Below, piece by piece: positions 10,169 to 18,211 of a stretch of DNA of 64,000 nt. The notes below the pieces were generated by a model. It ran no database searches and was not told where the DNA came from. It saw nothing but the letters and a program-made list of their open reading frames with translations. Both the position numbers and the translations under genes were made by a program. Position 1 is the stretch's first letter. The number at the start of each line of letters is the position of its first letter. Source of the stretch: CAWAYH01 sp963786195 (GTDB lineage Bacteria; Acidobacteriota; Vicinamibacteria; Vicinamibacterales; 2-12-FULL-66-21); the NCBI GenBank assembly GCA_963786195.1, contig CAWAYH010000010.1, positions 186,001 to 250,000 on the forward strand, read 5' to 3'.

Positions 10169-11116
10169 ATGTCTTTGAGTCAGTGCAGTCTTGGGGTTGC
10201 GGCAATTGTGACGGCCATCGGCCTGGCGCTTCCAGGCGGCGCGTCCGCCAGCCAGGAACCCCGGCCCGCCGTCGAGCGACAGGTCGCGCGTGAGACCGCG
10301 CCAGCGCTCGTTACCCAGCAGGTGGTTGTCGCCCAGGATCAGGACGCGCGCGAGACGCGCGAAAAGCTCGAGGAACTCCTCAAAAAGACCCCCCCGGGCG
10401 TGGGCCGGGTCCTGCGCACCGACCCGTCGCTCCTGACCAACGAGTCGTATCTGGCGACCTACCCGGCCCTTGCGGTGTTCATCAAGCAGCATCCTGAGAT
10501 CAGGAGCAACCCGGGGTTCTTCTTCGAGCACGTGGGCTCGTACGAGTTCTGGAATCCGTCGCCGCCCGAGAGCCGCGAGCGGCAGGCCCTCAGGATGTGG
10601 AGCGAGGTGCTCGGCGGGTTTGCTTTCCTGTGCGTCTTCCTGACGATCACGTCCGTCCTCATCTGGATCGTTCGGAACCTGATTGAATGGCGGCGGTGGA
10701 CCCGCGTGTCGAAGATTCAGACCGAGGTGCACAACAAGCTGATGGATCGTTTTGCGAACAACGAGGACCTGCTGTCGTATATTCAGACACCTGCCGGCCG
10801 CCGGTTCCTCGAGGCAGCGCCGCTCCCCCTCGAAGCGCCGGCGCGGCCGCTGTCAGCGCCGTTTACACGAATCCTCTGGTCCGTGCAGGCCGGGGTCGTC
10901 CTGGGCGCCGCGGCGCTGGGGCTGCTGTTCATCAGCCGGCGCGTGGTCGAAGACGTGGCTGGGCCTTTGTTCGCGATCGGGGTGCTCGCGCTGGCCGTCG
11001 GCGCCGGGTTCGTCGTGTCAGCCGCCGCGTCATTCCTCCTGTCGCGGCGATTCGGTCTCCTCGAACCGGTCGGCGCGCCCCGCGAGCACTCCGAGGCCCC
11101 GGGGAGATCGGCATGA
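10169..11116 (+). CDS. Membrane protein at the head of a sigma-factor operon
   Basis: Not recognised. The 315-residue protein has a signal peptide (GASAS about residue 28), a periplasmic helical part with EKLEELLKKTPPGVGRVL and NPGFFFEHVGSYEFW, and three hydrophobic segments: about residues 149-170 (FAFLCVFLTITSVLIWIV), 237-258 and 265-290. The cytoplasmic loop between the first and second contains RWTRVSKIQTEVHNKLMDRF and PAGRRFLEAAPLPLE. AAGGAG precedes the ATG. It is followed by an ECF sigma factor and an anti-sigma-like protein, so it may be the sensor or main target of that module. An imperfect inverted repeat ACCCTT/AAGGGT (about 10124-10158) sits just upstream. Confidence 0.7.
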   Translation: MSLSQCSLGVAAIVTAIGLALPGGASASQEPRPAVERQVARETAPALVTQQVVVAQDQDARETREKLEELLKKTPPGVGRVLRTDPSLLTNESYLATYPALAVFIKQHPEIRSNPGFFFEHVGSYEFWNPSPPESRERQALRMWSEVLGGFAFLCVFLTITSVLIWIVRNLIEWRRWTRVSKIQTEVHNKLMDRFANNEDLLSYIQTPAGRRFLEAAPLPLEAPARPLSAPFTRILWSVQAGVVLGAAALGLLFISRRVVEDVAGPLFAIGVLALAVGAGFVVSAAASFLLSRRFGLLEPVGAPREHSEAPGRSA

Positions 11117-11144
11117 TCCGGGGCACTGACCGGTCCACATCACG

Positions 11145-11738
11145 ATGGCTATGACGTTCTCAGACGTTCGACGCTTCGAAGCTGCCGATGCCGACGCTGA
11201 CGTCGCCTTCGAGATGGACGAGGACTCCTTCCGCGCTTTCTACGATCGCACCGCACGGTCGTTATGGATGTATCTGAAGCGGATGACGGCCGATCCCCAG
11301 CTCGCGGACGACCTCCTGCAGGAGAGCTACTATCGATTCCTGCGCGCGCGCAGCAGCTGGGACAACGAGACCCATCGCCGCGCCTACCTGTTCCGGATTG
11401 CGACGAACCTGGTGCACGACGGCCGCAGGCGCGCCCGTCACGGCCGGACCGTCGCGCTTCCGGACCACGATGGCGCCGGTCCGGCTGCGACTGGCGATCT
11501 CGCCGAATCGGCTGTTCGCCGCACGGACCTCCGTCGTGCAATGGCACGGCTTCGACCGCGGGATCGCGCGTTGCTGTGGCTCGCGTACGCCCACGGTCAC
11601 GCGCACGCCGAAATTGCTGACACGCTGGGCGTGAAGACCGGCAGCGTCAAGCTGCTGCTCTTCAGGGCGCGGCGCCGGCTCGCCGGCTTCCTGCGTTCTG
11701 CGCAGGCTGCGGGACGTGAGAGGCAGGTGCCGCGATGA
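11145..11738 (+). CDS. ECF-type RNA polymerase sigma factor
   Basis: A 197-residue group IV sigma factor. Region 2 is seen in FYDRTARSLWMYLKRMT and ADDLLQESYYRFLRARSSW with the aromatic-rich stretch used for promoter melting; region 4 is LRPRDRALLWLAYAHGHAHA followed by the helix-turn-helix EIADTLGVKTGSVKLLLFRA. It should recruit core polymerase to its own promoters under control of the next gene, whose start overlaps its stop as ATGA. It is 28 bases after the membrane-protein gene, consistent with one operon. Confidence 0.9.
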   Translation: MAMTFSDVRRFEAADADADVAFEMDEDSFRAFYDRTARSLWMYLKRMTADPQLADDLLQESYYRFLRARSSWDNETHRRAYLFRIATNLVHDGRRRARHGRTVALPDHDGAGPAATGDLAESAVRRTDLRRAMARLRPRDRALLWLAYAHGHAHAEIADTLGVKTGSVKLLLFRARRRLAGFLRSAQAAGRERQVPR

Positions 11739-12244
11739 TCGTCGAATGCATTCGCGAGCAGGACGTGCTCGATGCGCTGACCACCGGCCAGTGGCCGGAG
11801 CGGGCAAATCCTGAGCTCCGCGCGCACGTCGCTAAGTGCAGCCTGTGCGCCGACCTCGTGGAAGTGGTTCGCCCTGTCCTCGACGATCGGGAAACCGACT
11901 GGCAGGAGACGCGCATCCCTTCGTCTGCAGTGATGTGGTGGCGCGCCCAGATGCGCGCGCGTAAGGAATTGGCCAGCGCGGCTGCACATCCCATCACCAT
12001 CGCGCAAGTCCTGGCCGCATCGGCGGCGATCTTACTGGCGGTCGCGGTGGTGGCGATCCTCTCTCCCTGGCTCAGCGGCTGGGTGGCGCGGCTCGCCAGC
12101 CCGCTGGCGATCGATCTCTCCAGCCTGCGCGTTCCCGCGATGCTCCTGCAGACCTGGAGCCAGAACTGGCTGCTGCTCGCGCTCCTGAGCGTGTCGCTGA
12201 TGCTGGCGCCGCTCGCCATCTACTTCGCGCTGGCAGACGACTGA
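11735..12244 (+). CDS. Anti-sigma-factor-like zinc-finger membrane protein
   Basis: A 169-residue protein starting inside the sigma-factor stop codon. The N-terminal half has a short cytosolic ZAS-like motif HVAKCSLCADLVE (about residues 29-41) with the HxxxCxxC spacing of zinc anti-sigma domains. Two hydrophobic segments follow, about residues 87-110 (VLAASAAILLAVAVVAIL) and 142-165 (WLLLALLSVSLMLAPLAIY). The arrangement fits a membrane-anchored anti-sigma factor holding the preceding ECF sigma. The C-terminal part is short and ends in the membrane, so a signal would have to be sensed there or by the 10169 protein. Confidence 0.75.
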   Translation: MIVECIREQDVLDALTTGQWPERANPELRAHVAKCSLCADLVEVVRPVLDDRETDWQETRIPSSAVMWWRAQMRARKELASAAAHPITIAQVLAASAAILLAVAVVAILSPWLSGWVARLASPLAIDLSSLRVPAMLLQTWSQNWLLLALLSVSLMLAPLAIYFALADD

Positions 12245-12250
12245 ACGCTA

Positions 12251-12284
12251 GGGAGTTAGGAGTTAGGAGTTAGGAGTTAGGAGG
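12251..12284. repeat. Heptanucleotide tandem repeat GGAGTTA
   Basis: Four head-to-tail copies of GGAGTTA fill the 41-base gap between the convergent anti-sigma and porin genes. A single reversed unit (CCTAACTCC) sits in the convergent gap at 50707-50715. Confidence 0.9.
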
Positions 12285-12285
12285 G

Positions 12286-13635
12286 CTAGAACGAATACGT
12301 CACGTACGCCATCCCATATCCGAAATTCTTCGTCCTGCCGAACGCCTGCTGAACGGCCCTGCCTGGATCGGCGAACGCGCCGAGGACGCTGACGGAAAAC
12401 GTCCTGTTGATCTGCCAGTCGAGATACCAGTCCAGCTCGAACGCCAGGTCGTCGTCTGTCACGCCAGCGAGGGGCAGCCGGTCCAAGTTGAAGCGGTAGA
12501 AAATCAGGCCCGTCTCAACCGGTTCGGCGGGCGTGACGTTGACGCGGAGCTGATTGGAAATCAGATTCGAGTTGGCCAGGAAGTATTCGCCGGCGATCTC
12601 ACCCTGCCACCAGCTGCCCCAGTCGTAGAAGCCGGGAAGCAGCGGATCGAACGCTTCGCTGGTACGCGTCGCCGGGTCGTCGCCCTCGAAACGCGCGTAG
12701 CGCCACGAGACCCGAGGTTCCCAGATCACGTTGCTGAGCTGATACGCCGCCTGCAGCGTCCAGGCGGTGGACTCGAGGCGATCGCGGTTCTTTTCGCGCG
12801 CGAACTCGAACTCGAAGTCGAGATCGGGCACCTTCGGAAGCGGGGCCGTGTACGCCCGCACGTTGAGCACGTTCAGCCCATCGCGCCGAAAACCGCGCAG
12901 CGAGTCCGCGAACCACCGTATGTAGGTGACGCCGATCGTCGAGTTCGATCCCGCGGTCAGTTCGTAGTTGGCGCCCCACAGGCGCGTGCCGTTGTCCGAT
13001 TCGGGAAGGTCGTCCTTGTCCAGGTAGAAGACTTCTGCCTTGTGGGGCGCCGGCGTGAATCGCGCGATCGCGGCAAACTCGAACGCCTTGCGCGCGTTGC
13101 TCCAGTAACCGCCCCGGCTGCCTCCGTCCGCGGCGCCGTCCCAGAGGAGCATGCCGTGCCCGAGGGTGTATTGCGTACGGCCCACGGTGAAGTCGAGGAC
13201 GTTCTCGCCGAGCGCGAAGGCATGCCCGGATCGCCAGCCGATGCTCAGGTCCTCGACCTGGAACGACGAGAAATCCGACCCGACGAGATCGGGGGCTGAG
13301 CCATAGGTTCGCGCGCCCACCGCGCTCATCGTCCCGTACAACTCGCCGCCGTGCCGGACGTACTTCCCTGAGAGCCCCGGCTTCACGTACCCTTCGAGCC
13401 AGTTGTCGCTCAGATCGCCGCTCGGCTCGTCCCGCGGGTTCGCGAACAGTGAGTTCATGAAGCCAAAGGCCCCAAAGCCCGCGTCGAAGTTGAAGGTCCA
13501 CTTCACCTTTGGGGGCAAGCCAGTGGTCCGCGCCTCGGGTTGTTCCTGTGCCCGCTCCTGAGCGCGCGCGGACGCGACACCCCCAAGGAGCAGGCCAGCG
13601 GCCAGCATGGCTCGCGGGATGAGTCCGCGCAGCAT
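12286..13635 (-). CDS. Outer-membrane beta-barrel porin, alginate-export-like
   Basis: A 449-residue outer-membrane protein. The signal peptide ends at ASARAQ; the rest alternates polar and aromatic residues in beta-strand fashion (for example VEDLSIGWRSGHAFALG, FRWY-rich turns, LAFELDWYLDWQINRTF) and ends in YVTYSF, the terminal phenylalanine recognised by the BAM complex. The motif GRTQYTLGHGMLLWDG and overall length match the alginate-export (AlgE-like) family, widespread in Acidobacteria with unknown substrate. It is four bases downstream of the D-aminoacylase stop, so the two may form an operon in which the porin admits the enzyme's substrate or exports its product. Confidence 0.75.
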   Translation of the reverse strand: MLRGLIPRAMLAAGLLLGGVASARAQERAQEQPEARTTGLPPKVKWTFNFDAGFGAFGFMNSLFANPRDEPSGDLSDNWLEGYVKPGLSGKYVRHGGELYGTMSAVGARTYGSAPDLVGSDFSSFQVEDLSIGWRSGHAFALGENVLDFTVGRTQYTLGHGMLLWDGAADGGSRGGYWSNARKAFEFAAIARFTPAPHKAEVFYLDKDDLPESDNGTRLWGANYELTAGSNSTIGVTYIRWFADSLRGFRRDGLNVLNVRAYTAPLPKVPDLDFEFEFAREKNRDRLESTAWTLQAAYQLSNVIWEPRVSWRYARFEGDDPATRTSEAFDPLLPGFYDWGSWWQGEIAGEYFLANSNLISNQLRVNVTPAEPVETGLIFYRFNLDRLPLAGVTDDDLAFELDWYLDWQINRTFSVSVLGAFADPGRAVQQAFGRTKNFGYGMAYVTYSF

Positions 13636-13638
13636 CGA

Positions 13639-15249
13639 TCAATCCTCCGGATTCAGGTGATCCCTGCCTTCTGACTTCTTCCGCGCGGGCATCAGGACGA
13701 CACCCGGCTTCGCGCCCGTGTGCTCTCCGGCGCGGACGACGGCGACGCCGTTGACAAGGACATGAGGAATGCCGCGCGCGTAGGCGTGGGGACGCTCGAA
13801 GGTCGCCGCGTCACCCACCGTCGCCGGGTCGAACACGACGACGTCCGCGGCAAAGCCGGGGGCGAGGAGACCGCGGTCCGAGAAGCGGAACTGATTCGCG
13901 GGCAGCGACGTCATCTTCCGGATCGCCTCCTCGAGCGTGATCACCTTTCGCGTGCGCACGTAGTTGCCCAGCACGCGCGCGTTGTTGCCGTAACCCCGCG
14001 GGTGCGGCACACCCTGCCCCATGGTCAGCACCGACGCATCCGAGGCGACTCCGACCTGCGGGTGTTTCATGATGCGATCGACGTCGGCGTCGGACATGAA
14101 GTGGTAGACCATCGACGCGCCGCCGCGCAGCATCATGTCGCGGGCTGCCTCGAACTGCGCGTCGAGAGTTTCAGAGTCTTTGAGCGATGAGGCGACCTGT
14201 TTCATCGACAACCCGTTCAACGCCGTATCGGCGCGGTACGACGCGACCACCGCAAATGACAGATCGGAGAGGCCGCGCTCCGCCAGCAGCGCACGCATCT
14301 CGTTTTTGATCTTCAGCCACGTGCTGGCATCGTTGAGGCGCTCGGCGATCTTCTCCTGACCGCCTTCGAGCACCCACGCAGGAAATCGGATGCCGAGCGT
14401 CGAGCTCGCGGCCGTGTACGCGTACTGGTCTGCCTGGACGACCGTTCCGCGCGCGCGTGCCGCATCGATGAGCGCGAGCGCCTTCGCGCTGGCGCCCCAA
14501 TGGCTGGGGCTGTCGACCTTGAGGTGGGAAATCTGGACGCGGCAGCCGGTGGCCTCGCCGATACGAATCGTTTCCCGGATGGCCTCCTCGAGCGCGGTGC
14601 CTTCGTTGCGCATGTGAGACGCGTAGACGCCGCCCGCGTTGCCCGCGACTCTGGCCAGCTCGAGGATCTCGTAGGTCCGTGCGTAGGTGCCCGGCACGTA
14701 CTGCAGTCCGGTCGAGAAGCCCACGGCGCCGTCGGCCATCGCGCGCCAGACCAGCGACTTCATTTTCTCCAGCTCCGGAATGCGCGGCAGCCGGTTGTCC
14801 GTGCCCATCACCGCGCGCCGCACGGTGTTGTGCCCGATGAGCGTCGCAAAGTTCACCGACGCGCCCGTCTGCTCGATCGTCGTCAGCGCCTCCGCCACGT
14901 CGAGCGCGGATCCACCGCAGTTGCCCGCGACGATCGACGTCACACCCATGCGGACGAAGTTCTCGGCGCGTGGTTGCTCGGCGAGGTCGTCAGCGTGGGT
15001 GTGGACGTCGATGAAGCCGGGTGAGACGACCATGCCGGTGGCATCGATGACGTCCCGGGCGTCAGTCCTGGCGATGCTACCGATAGCGGCGATCCGGCCG
15101 CCCTTGACGGCCACGTCCGCGCGTCGTGCGGGCGACCCCGATCCGTCGATGACCTGACCACCGGCAATGACGAGGTCGTACCGGGGAGCGTCCTGGCCCG
15201 TCGCGCGCACGACGGCCAGGGCGGTGACGAGCAGAAGCTGAAGCAGCAC
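13639..15249 (-). CDS. N-acyl-D-amino-acid deacylase family amidohydrolase
   Basis: A 536-residue exported (signal peptide LLLVTALAVVRATGQ) amidohydrolase of the D-aminoacylase type, which removes acyl groups from N-acyl-D-amino acids with zinc. Visible metal-site motifs are SPGFIDVHTHADDLAEQ (HxH), SIVAGNCGGSALD (the bridging cysteine), YASHMRNEG, VQISHLKVDS and GVASDASVL (aspartate), so the full canonical set is present. The C-terminal beta-sandwich contains GFAADVVVFDPATV. A related gene at 26102 lacks several of these ligands. It precedes the porin by four bases. Related enzymes may also act on D-aminoacyl or dipeptide substrates. Confidence 0.85.
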   Translation of the reverse strand: MLLQLLLVTALAVVRATGQDAPRYDLVIAGGQVIDGSGSPARRADVAVKGGRIAAIGSIARTDARDVIDATGMVVSPGFIDVHTHADDLAEQPRAENFVRMGVTSIVAGNCGGSALDVAEALTTIEQTGASVNFATLIGHNTVRRAVMGTDNRLPRIPELEKMKSLVWRAMADGAVGFSTGLQYVPGTYARTYEILELARVAGNAGGVYASHMRNEGTALEEAIRETIRIGEATGCRVQISHLKVDSPSHWGASAKALALIDAARARGTVVQADQYAYTAASSTLGIRFPAWVLEGGQEKIAERLNDASTWLKIKNEMRALLAERGLSDLSFAVVASYRADTALNGLSMKQVASSLKDSETLDAQFEAARDMMLRGGASMVYHFMSDADVDRIMKHPQVGVASDASVLTMGQGVPHPRGYGNNARVLGNYVRTRKVITLEEAIRKMTSLPANQFRFSDRGLLAPGFAADVVVFDPATVGDAATFERPHAYARGIPHVLVNGVAVVRAGEHTGAKPGVVLMPARKKSEGRDHLNPED

Positions 15250-15507
15250 GTGGGGTCATCCTACAACTTTGTCAGGGCACCGGGAATGAGGGTCTTGTCC
15301 ACCACATCGAGCACGGCCTAGGGATACGCGATCTCGGGCGCGATCGCGTCGGCGTGTTCGCGCGGGCGCCGTCGAACGCGACAGTCGACGGGCTACGCGG
15401 AGTGGGACTGGTTCCGCGTCACCGCTCGATAGCGATCGGGTGTCGTGGCGATCGCGTGTCGTGGAGAGTCGCTGAACGCCGCCGGGGCGTGACACCGCTC
15501 TGCGAAC
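15250..15507. other. No gene recognised
   Basis: 258 bases of GC-rich sequence upstream of the deacylase gene. Open frames here are arginine-rich and match nothing I recognise. A repeated GCGATCG(C/G)GTGTCGTGG-type stretch (about 15437-15465) is the only internal structure seen. It leads directly into structured element 1. Confidence 0.5.
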
Positions 15508-15765
15508 GCCAGCGGAGCACGTCAGCCGGATCGGGCTCCCGCTTCGCGACACGGAAAAATGGCCCCTCCGCGCGCGTGCTGACGAGAGCGGCGTCGGCTC
15601 AGGTGATCCGGGCGCTGGTAAAGCATCGGTTGGGCACCGGGGTTGCGCGGGCGCTGGAGGCGAAACGGCGCCGACGCCGATCGGCCTCGCTGCGAGGCCA
15701 TTTTACCGACTACGCTGATCGTGTCGCTCAGAGGTCGCCCGATCCGGCCGACGTGCTCCGCCGGC
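15508..15765 (-). ncRNA. Structured element 1 (candidate noncoding RNA or MITE-like element)
   Basis: A 258-base element whose ends pair over 29 positions (15508-15536 with 15737-15765, 27 matches). Nested inside are stems 15546-15553/15720-15727 (8/8), 15556-15564/15696-15704 (9/9) and 15589-15598/15670-15679 (10/10). The apical region 15602-15635 is nearly identical to that of element 2 (33 of 34), while the stem sequences differ between elements yet remain paired. The two mismatches in the outer stem are A-C on the plus strand and therefore G-U on the minus strand, which is why I assign minus. No promoter or protein was recognised. Confidence 0.45.
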
Positions 15766-15812
15766 ATGAGCGTGGGCGTCCCGTGGACGCGCACTGAGCG
15801 ATGACGCACCAT

Positions 15813-16072
15813 GCCGCCGGGGCGGGCCGGTCGGATCGGGCCGACCTCTGAGCGACGTGATCGGCGTCAGGCTCTAAAACAGGCCCGGCGCGGTCCCAAT
15901 CGTCGGCGGCGCGGATGCGCCACCAGCGGTCGGGCATCCCGGCCGCCCAACCGATGCTTTACCGGCGCCCGGATCACCCCAGCCGCCGACGCGACCGTCA
16001 GACGCTCCGCAAGGGCCTGTTTTTCCAGGTCGCGAAGCGGGAGGCCCGAGCCGACCGGCCCGCCCTGGCGGC
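15813..16072 (+). ncRNA. Structured element 2 (candidate noncoding RNA or MITE-like element)
   Basis: A 260-base relative of element 1 in the opposite orientation, 47 bases away. Outer stem 15813-15841/16044-16072 matches at 27 of 29 positions; inner stems are 15852-15859/16026-16033 (7/8), 15876-15886/16013-16023 (11/11) and 15901-15910/15982-15991 (10/10). The conserved apical stretch is 15945-15978 and the conserved junction CGACCTCTGAGCGAC is 15842-15856. One outer-stem mismatch is G-U on the plus strand. A small extra hairpin, GCGG-CGGG...CCCG-CCGC on the minus strand, lies beside the apical stretch. Confidence 0.45.
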
Positions 16073-16089
16073 GCTCAGCGACCGGCCAG

Positions 16090-16350
16090 CTATCGCCGTC
16101 CGCCACTGCTCGTCGTCGTCGTCGCCGTGCCGCGGAGCGTCTTGCCCTTGACGGGATACGCCGGGCGGGTCGGACGTGCGGCCGGATGCTTCTTCAGTTC
16201 CTCCATCACGACGGCGATCGCGCGCTCGAGTTGCGGACCGCGACCGGCCATCACGCCCTTCGGCGTCTGTCCAACCTCGATGTTGGGCGGCACTCCCGCG
16301 TTCTCGACGACCCAGGCGTCCTCGGGCGTCCAGATAGCCAGGGTTGGGCT
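16090..16350 (-). pseudogene. C-terminal remnant of a tricorn-type (S41) protease
   Basis: The minus-strand frame encodes LAIWTPEDAWVVENAGVPPN followed by IEVGQTPKGVMAGRGPQLER and AIAVVMEELKKHP, the signature end of tricorn-protease-like S41 peptidases (PDZ plus C-terminal catalytic domain). Only about 85 residues remain; the upstream 900 or more residues are absent and the sequence above 16350 does not continue the family. The remnant abuts structured element 2, so an insertion or deletion involving that element may have removed the rest. Confidence 0.6.
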
Positions 16351-16409
16351 CGGCGCTCGGGGCCGAGACTGGCATCCCGGTTGCGTGAGACAAGTCCGGG
16401 GAGGGGCAC

Positions 16410-16571
16410 GTGAAGGCACGAACCTGCGGAATCCTGGTTCTCGGGACGGCGATCGGCGCGTGGTGCTGGCTCCGCTACCGGGGACTCGCCCGGTCGCGGC
16501 AACTCCTGGAGGCTCGTCAGGAGGTCGAAGTCGTGTTCGACCACATCCTGTCCGCAGAAGGGATCATCTGA
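16410..16571 (+). CDS. Possible 53-residue single-pass membrane protein
   Basis: A small frame starting at GTG, with GGGGAGGGG six to fourteen bases upstream as ribosome-binding site. The product has an N-terminal hydrophobic helix (CGILVLGTAIGAWCWL) with a positive flank (RYRGLARSR) and a short amphipathic helix LLEARQEVEVVFDHIL. It ends tail-to-tail with the GT-C-like gene, overlapping it by eight bases. Only the ribosome site and membrane-helix pattern support it; it may be a chance frame beside a deletion scar. Confidence 0.4.
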   Translation: MKARTCGILVLGTAIGAWCWLRYRGLARSRQLLEARQEVEVVFDHILSAEGII

Positions 16572-18211
16572 GGCTGTAGACCACGGTTTCCCCTTCGTCC
16601 CCGAAGAATCGCTTCAGCTCAGCGAGCCCATGGCGCAGCTTGAGCTCATCCGGAATCTGCTTCGCGTCATTCTGACCGTAGCGCCACAAGTGCACGACCA
16701 GGTATCGCACGTTGTCCCGACGCAGGCGTTCCAGCGCTCGGTCGTCCGGGAATCTTTCCACCGCGCCAAGCCGATCCGTATACGACCGCGGCATGAAACC
16801 GCTGTAGCCGTTGACCATCGGTAACCAGTGAAACGTCGAAAGAAAACTGATCCTTGGATCATCTCCGGGCAGCGCGGACAGGTCGGGCATCGGCAGCTCG
16901 GCCACGACGCCCGGCGGCTGCTGCGCCAGCCAGGTCTGCAACGGGCCTGGCCCATTCGGATACGGCACGAGCGCGAGCGGTTCGACACGGTACTCCGCCA
17001 GCAGCGTCAGGACGACGATGGCGAGCACGATTCGCCGGACGCGCGGTCCTCGCCCCTCGACGATGGCCGCATAGCCGAACGCGGCGAGCACCGCCAGAAA
17101 GAACACCACGAAGATGCCGAGGCGCGCGACGGCCCGGAAGCCCTGAAAGAAAAGCACGTGATCGTAGAGGAACCGGTAACTGTAGCCGGACAGGCCCAGC
17201 GACATCTCGAACGCGCCGACCAGCCCGAGGAAGTACGCCAGTGCGATCGGCGCCGGCAGCTTCATGAGCAACCCGACGAGGGCCAGTACCACCACGAGCG
17301 CACCGGGAAACAGGCGGCGCTCGGGGCGGCCGCGGCTTGCGAACATCCGCCCGTACATCACGTTGTCCGGCGTGGCCACGAGGTAGCTCGACGGACGCGC
17401 GCTGTACGTCACGATCTCGGCTTCTGACCTTTGACCGACCTCCTCTTTCGTCGCAAGGTAGGGCAGGGCGTACACGCCGCACAGCACGAGCGCCGCAACC
17501 GCACCGGCAGCCAGCGAGGGCACGACCTGTCGAAGCCGCCCGCGACACAGCGCGATCGTCAGGAAGAAGCGACAGGGGCGCGAAGAGCGTTGCCAGAAAC
17601 ACACCGTAGTAGACGCTCGACATCGTCTGGAGCGCGACGAACAGACCGGTGAGCAGACCGTACCGCAGCGCGCCGGTCTCGAGCGTGCGGTGCAGCGCCC
17701 AGAACGCCCACGGCATCCACACCGTCCACTGAAGCTCGAGATGCATGTAGTGCTCGAAGCGATAGGGCACGAAAGCAAACACGACGCCCGCCGCGATCCC
17801 CGCTCCTGACGATCCGGTGAGGTGTCGCGTGAGGACGAACATCCCGGCCGCCGAGCCGACGATCGCGCCGAGCAGCAGCAGGTTGTGCACGAGAACGATT
17901 GGCAGGCCGAGGAGGAGCAGCGGCGTGGCAATCAGCCCCTCGACGATCATCGCGTCGGAGAACGTCAGGGCGCGCTCGGCGGGGTAGAAGATGTTTCCGT
18001 CGAACAGGTCGGCTGGGGCCGTCGTCAGCGCATGGGCGACCCATTTGAGGCGCCACATGTTGAAGTACACGTCGTGATGGCCGCGAGCTCTGGTGGCGAG
18101 CCACTCGGCCTGCGGCCACGTCATCGCCACGGTGAGCAGCGCAAACAACAGCGTCGCCCCCCAGACCGCGCGATCGCGGGTGGCCCGCGGCGCCAGGGCC
18201 TCGGGTTTCAC
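16564..18211 (-). CDS. Multi-pass membrane protein, GT-C/YfhO-like, one frameshift
   Basis: About 548 residues with ten or more hydrophobic segments and a soluble C-terminal domain. The first loop WLATRARGHHDVYFNMWRLK carries the acidic-histidine pattern of GT-C glycosyltransferases and YfhO-like proteins, which use lipid-linked sugars in the inner membrane. Further segments include FYPAERALTFSDAMIVEGLI and VHNLLLLGAIVGSAAGMFVL. A single extra base near 17575 separates the halves; corrected, the join reads FAPLRFFLTIALCRG. The C-terminal 150 residues (from VVAELPMPDLSALPGDDPR to FFGDEGETVVYSLR) are globular and may be periplasmic. Exact activity is unknown. The start overlaps the stop of the MutS-like gene by four bases. 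Confidence 0.65.

Noticed and set aside
15508..16072. Elements as a classical transposon or integron attC pair
   Set aside because: No transposase or integrase, no target-site duplication at either end, length well above attC, and none of the conserved attC R-box sequences.
15354..16106. Open frames inside the structured elements (for example SRFATRKNGPSARVLTRAAS and the similar minus-strand frame)
   Set aside because: The similarity of the two translations follows from nucleotide similarity of the elements; stems change in ways that keep pairing, not protein sequence, and no start site or family match is visible.
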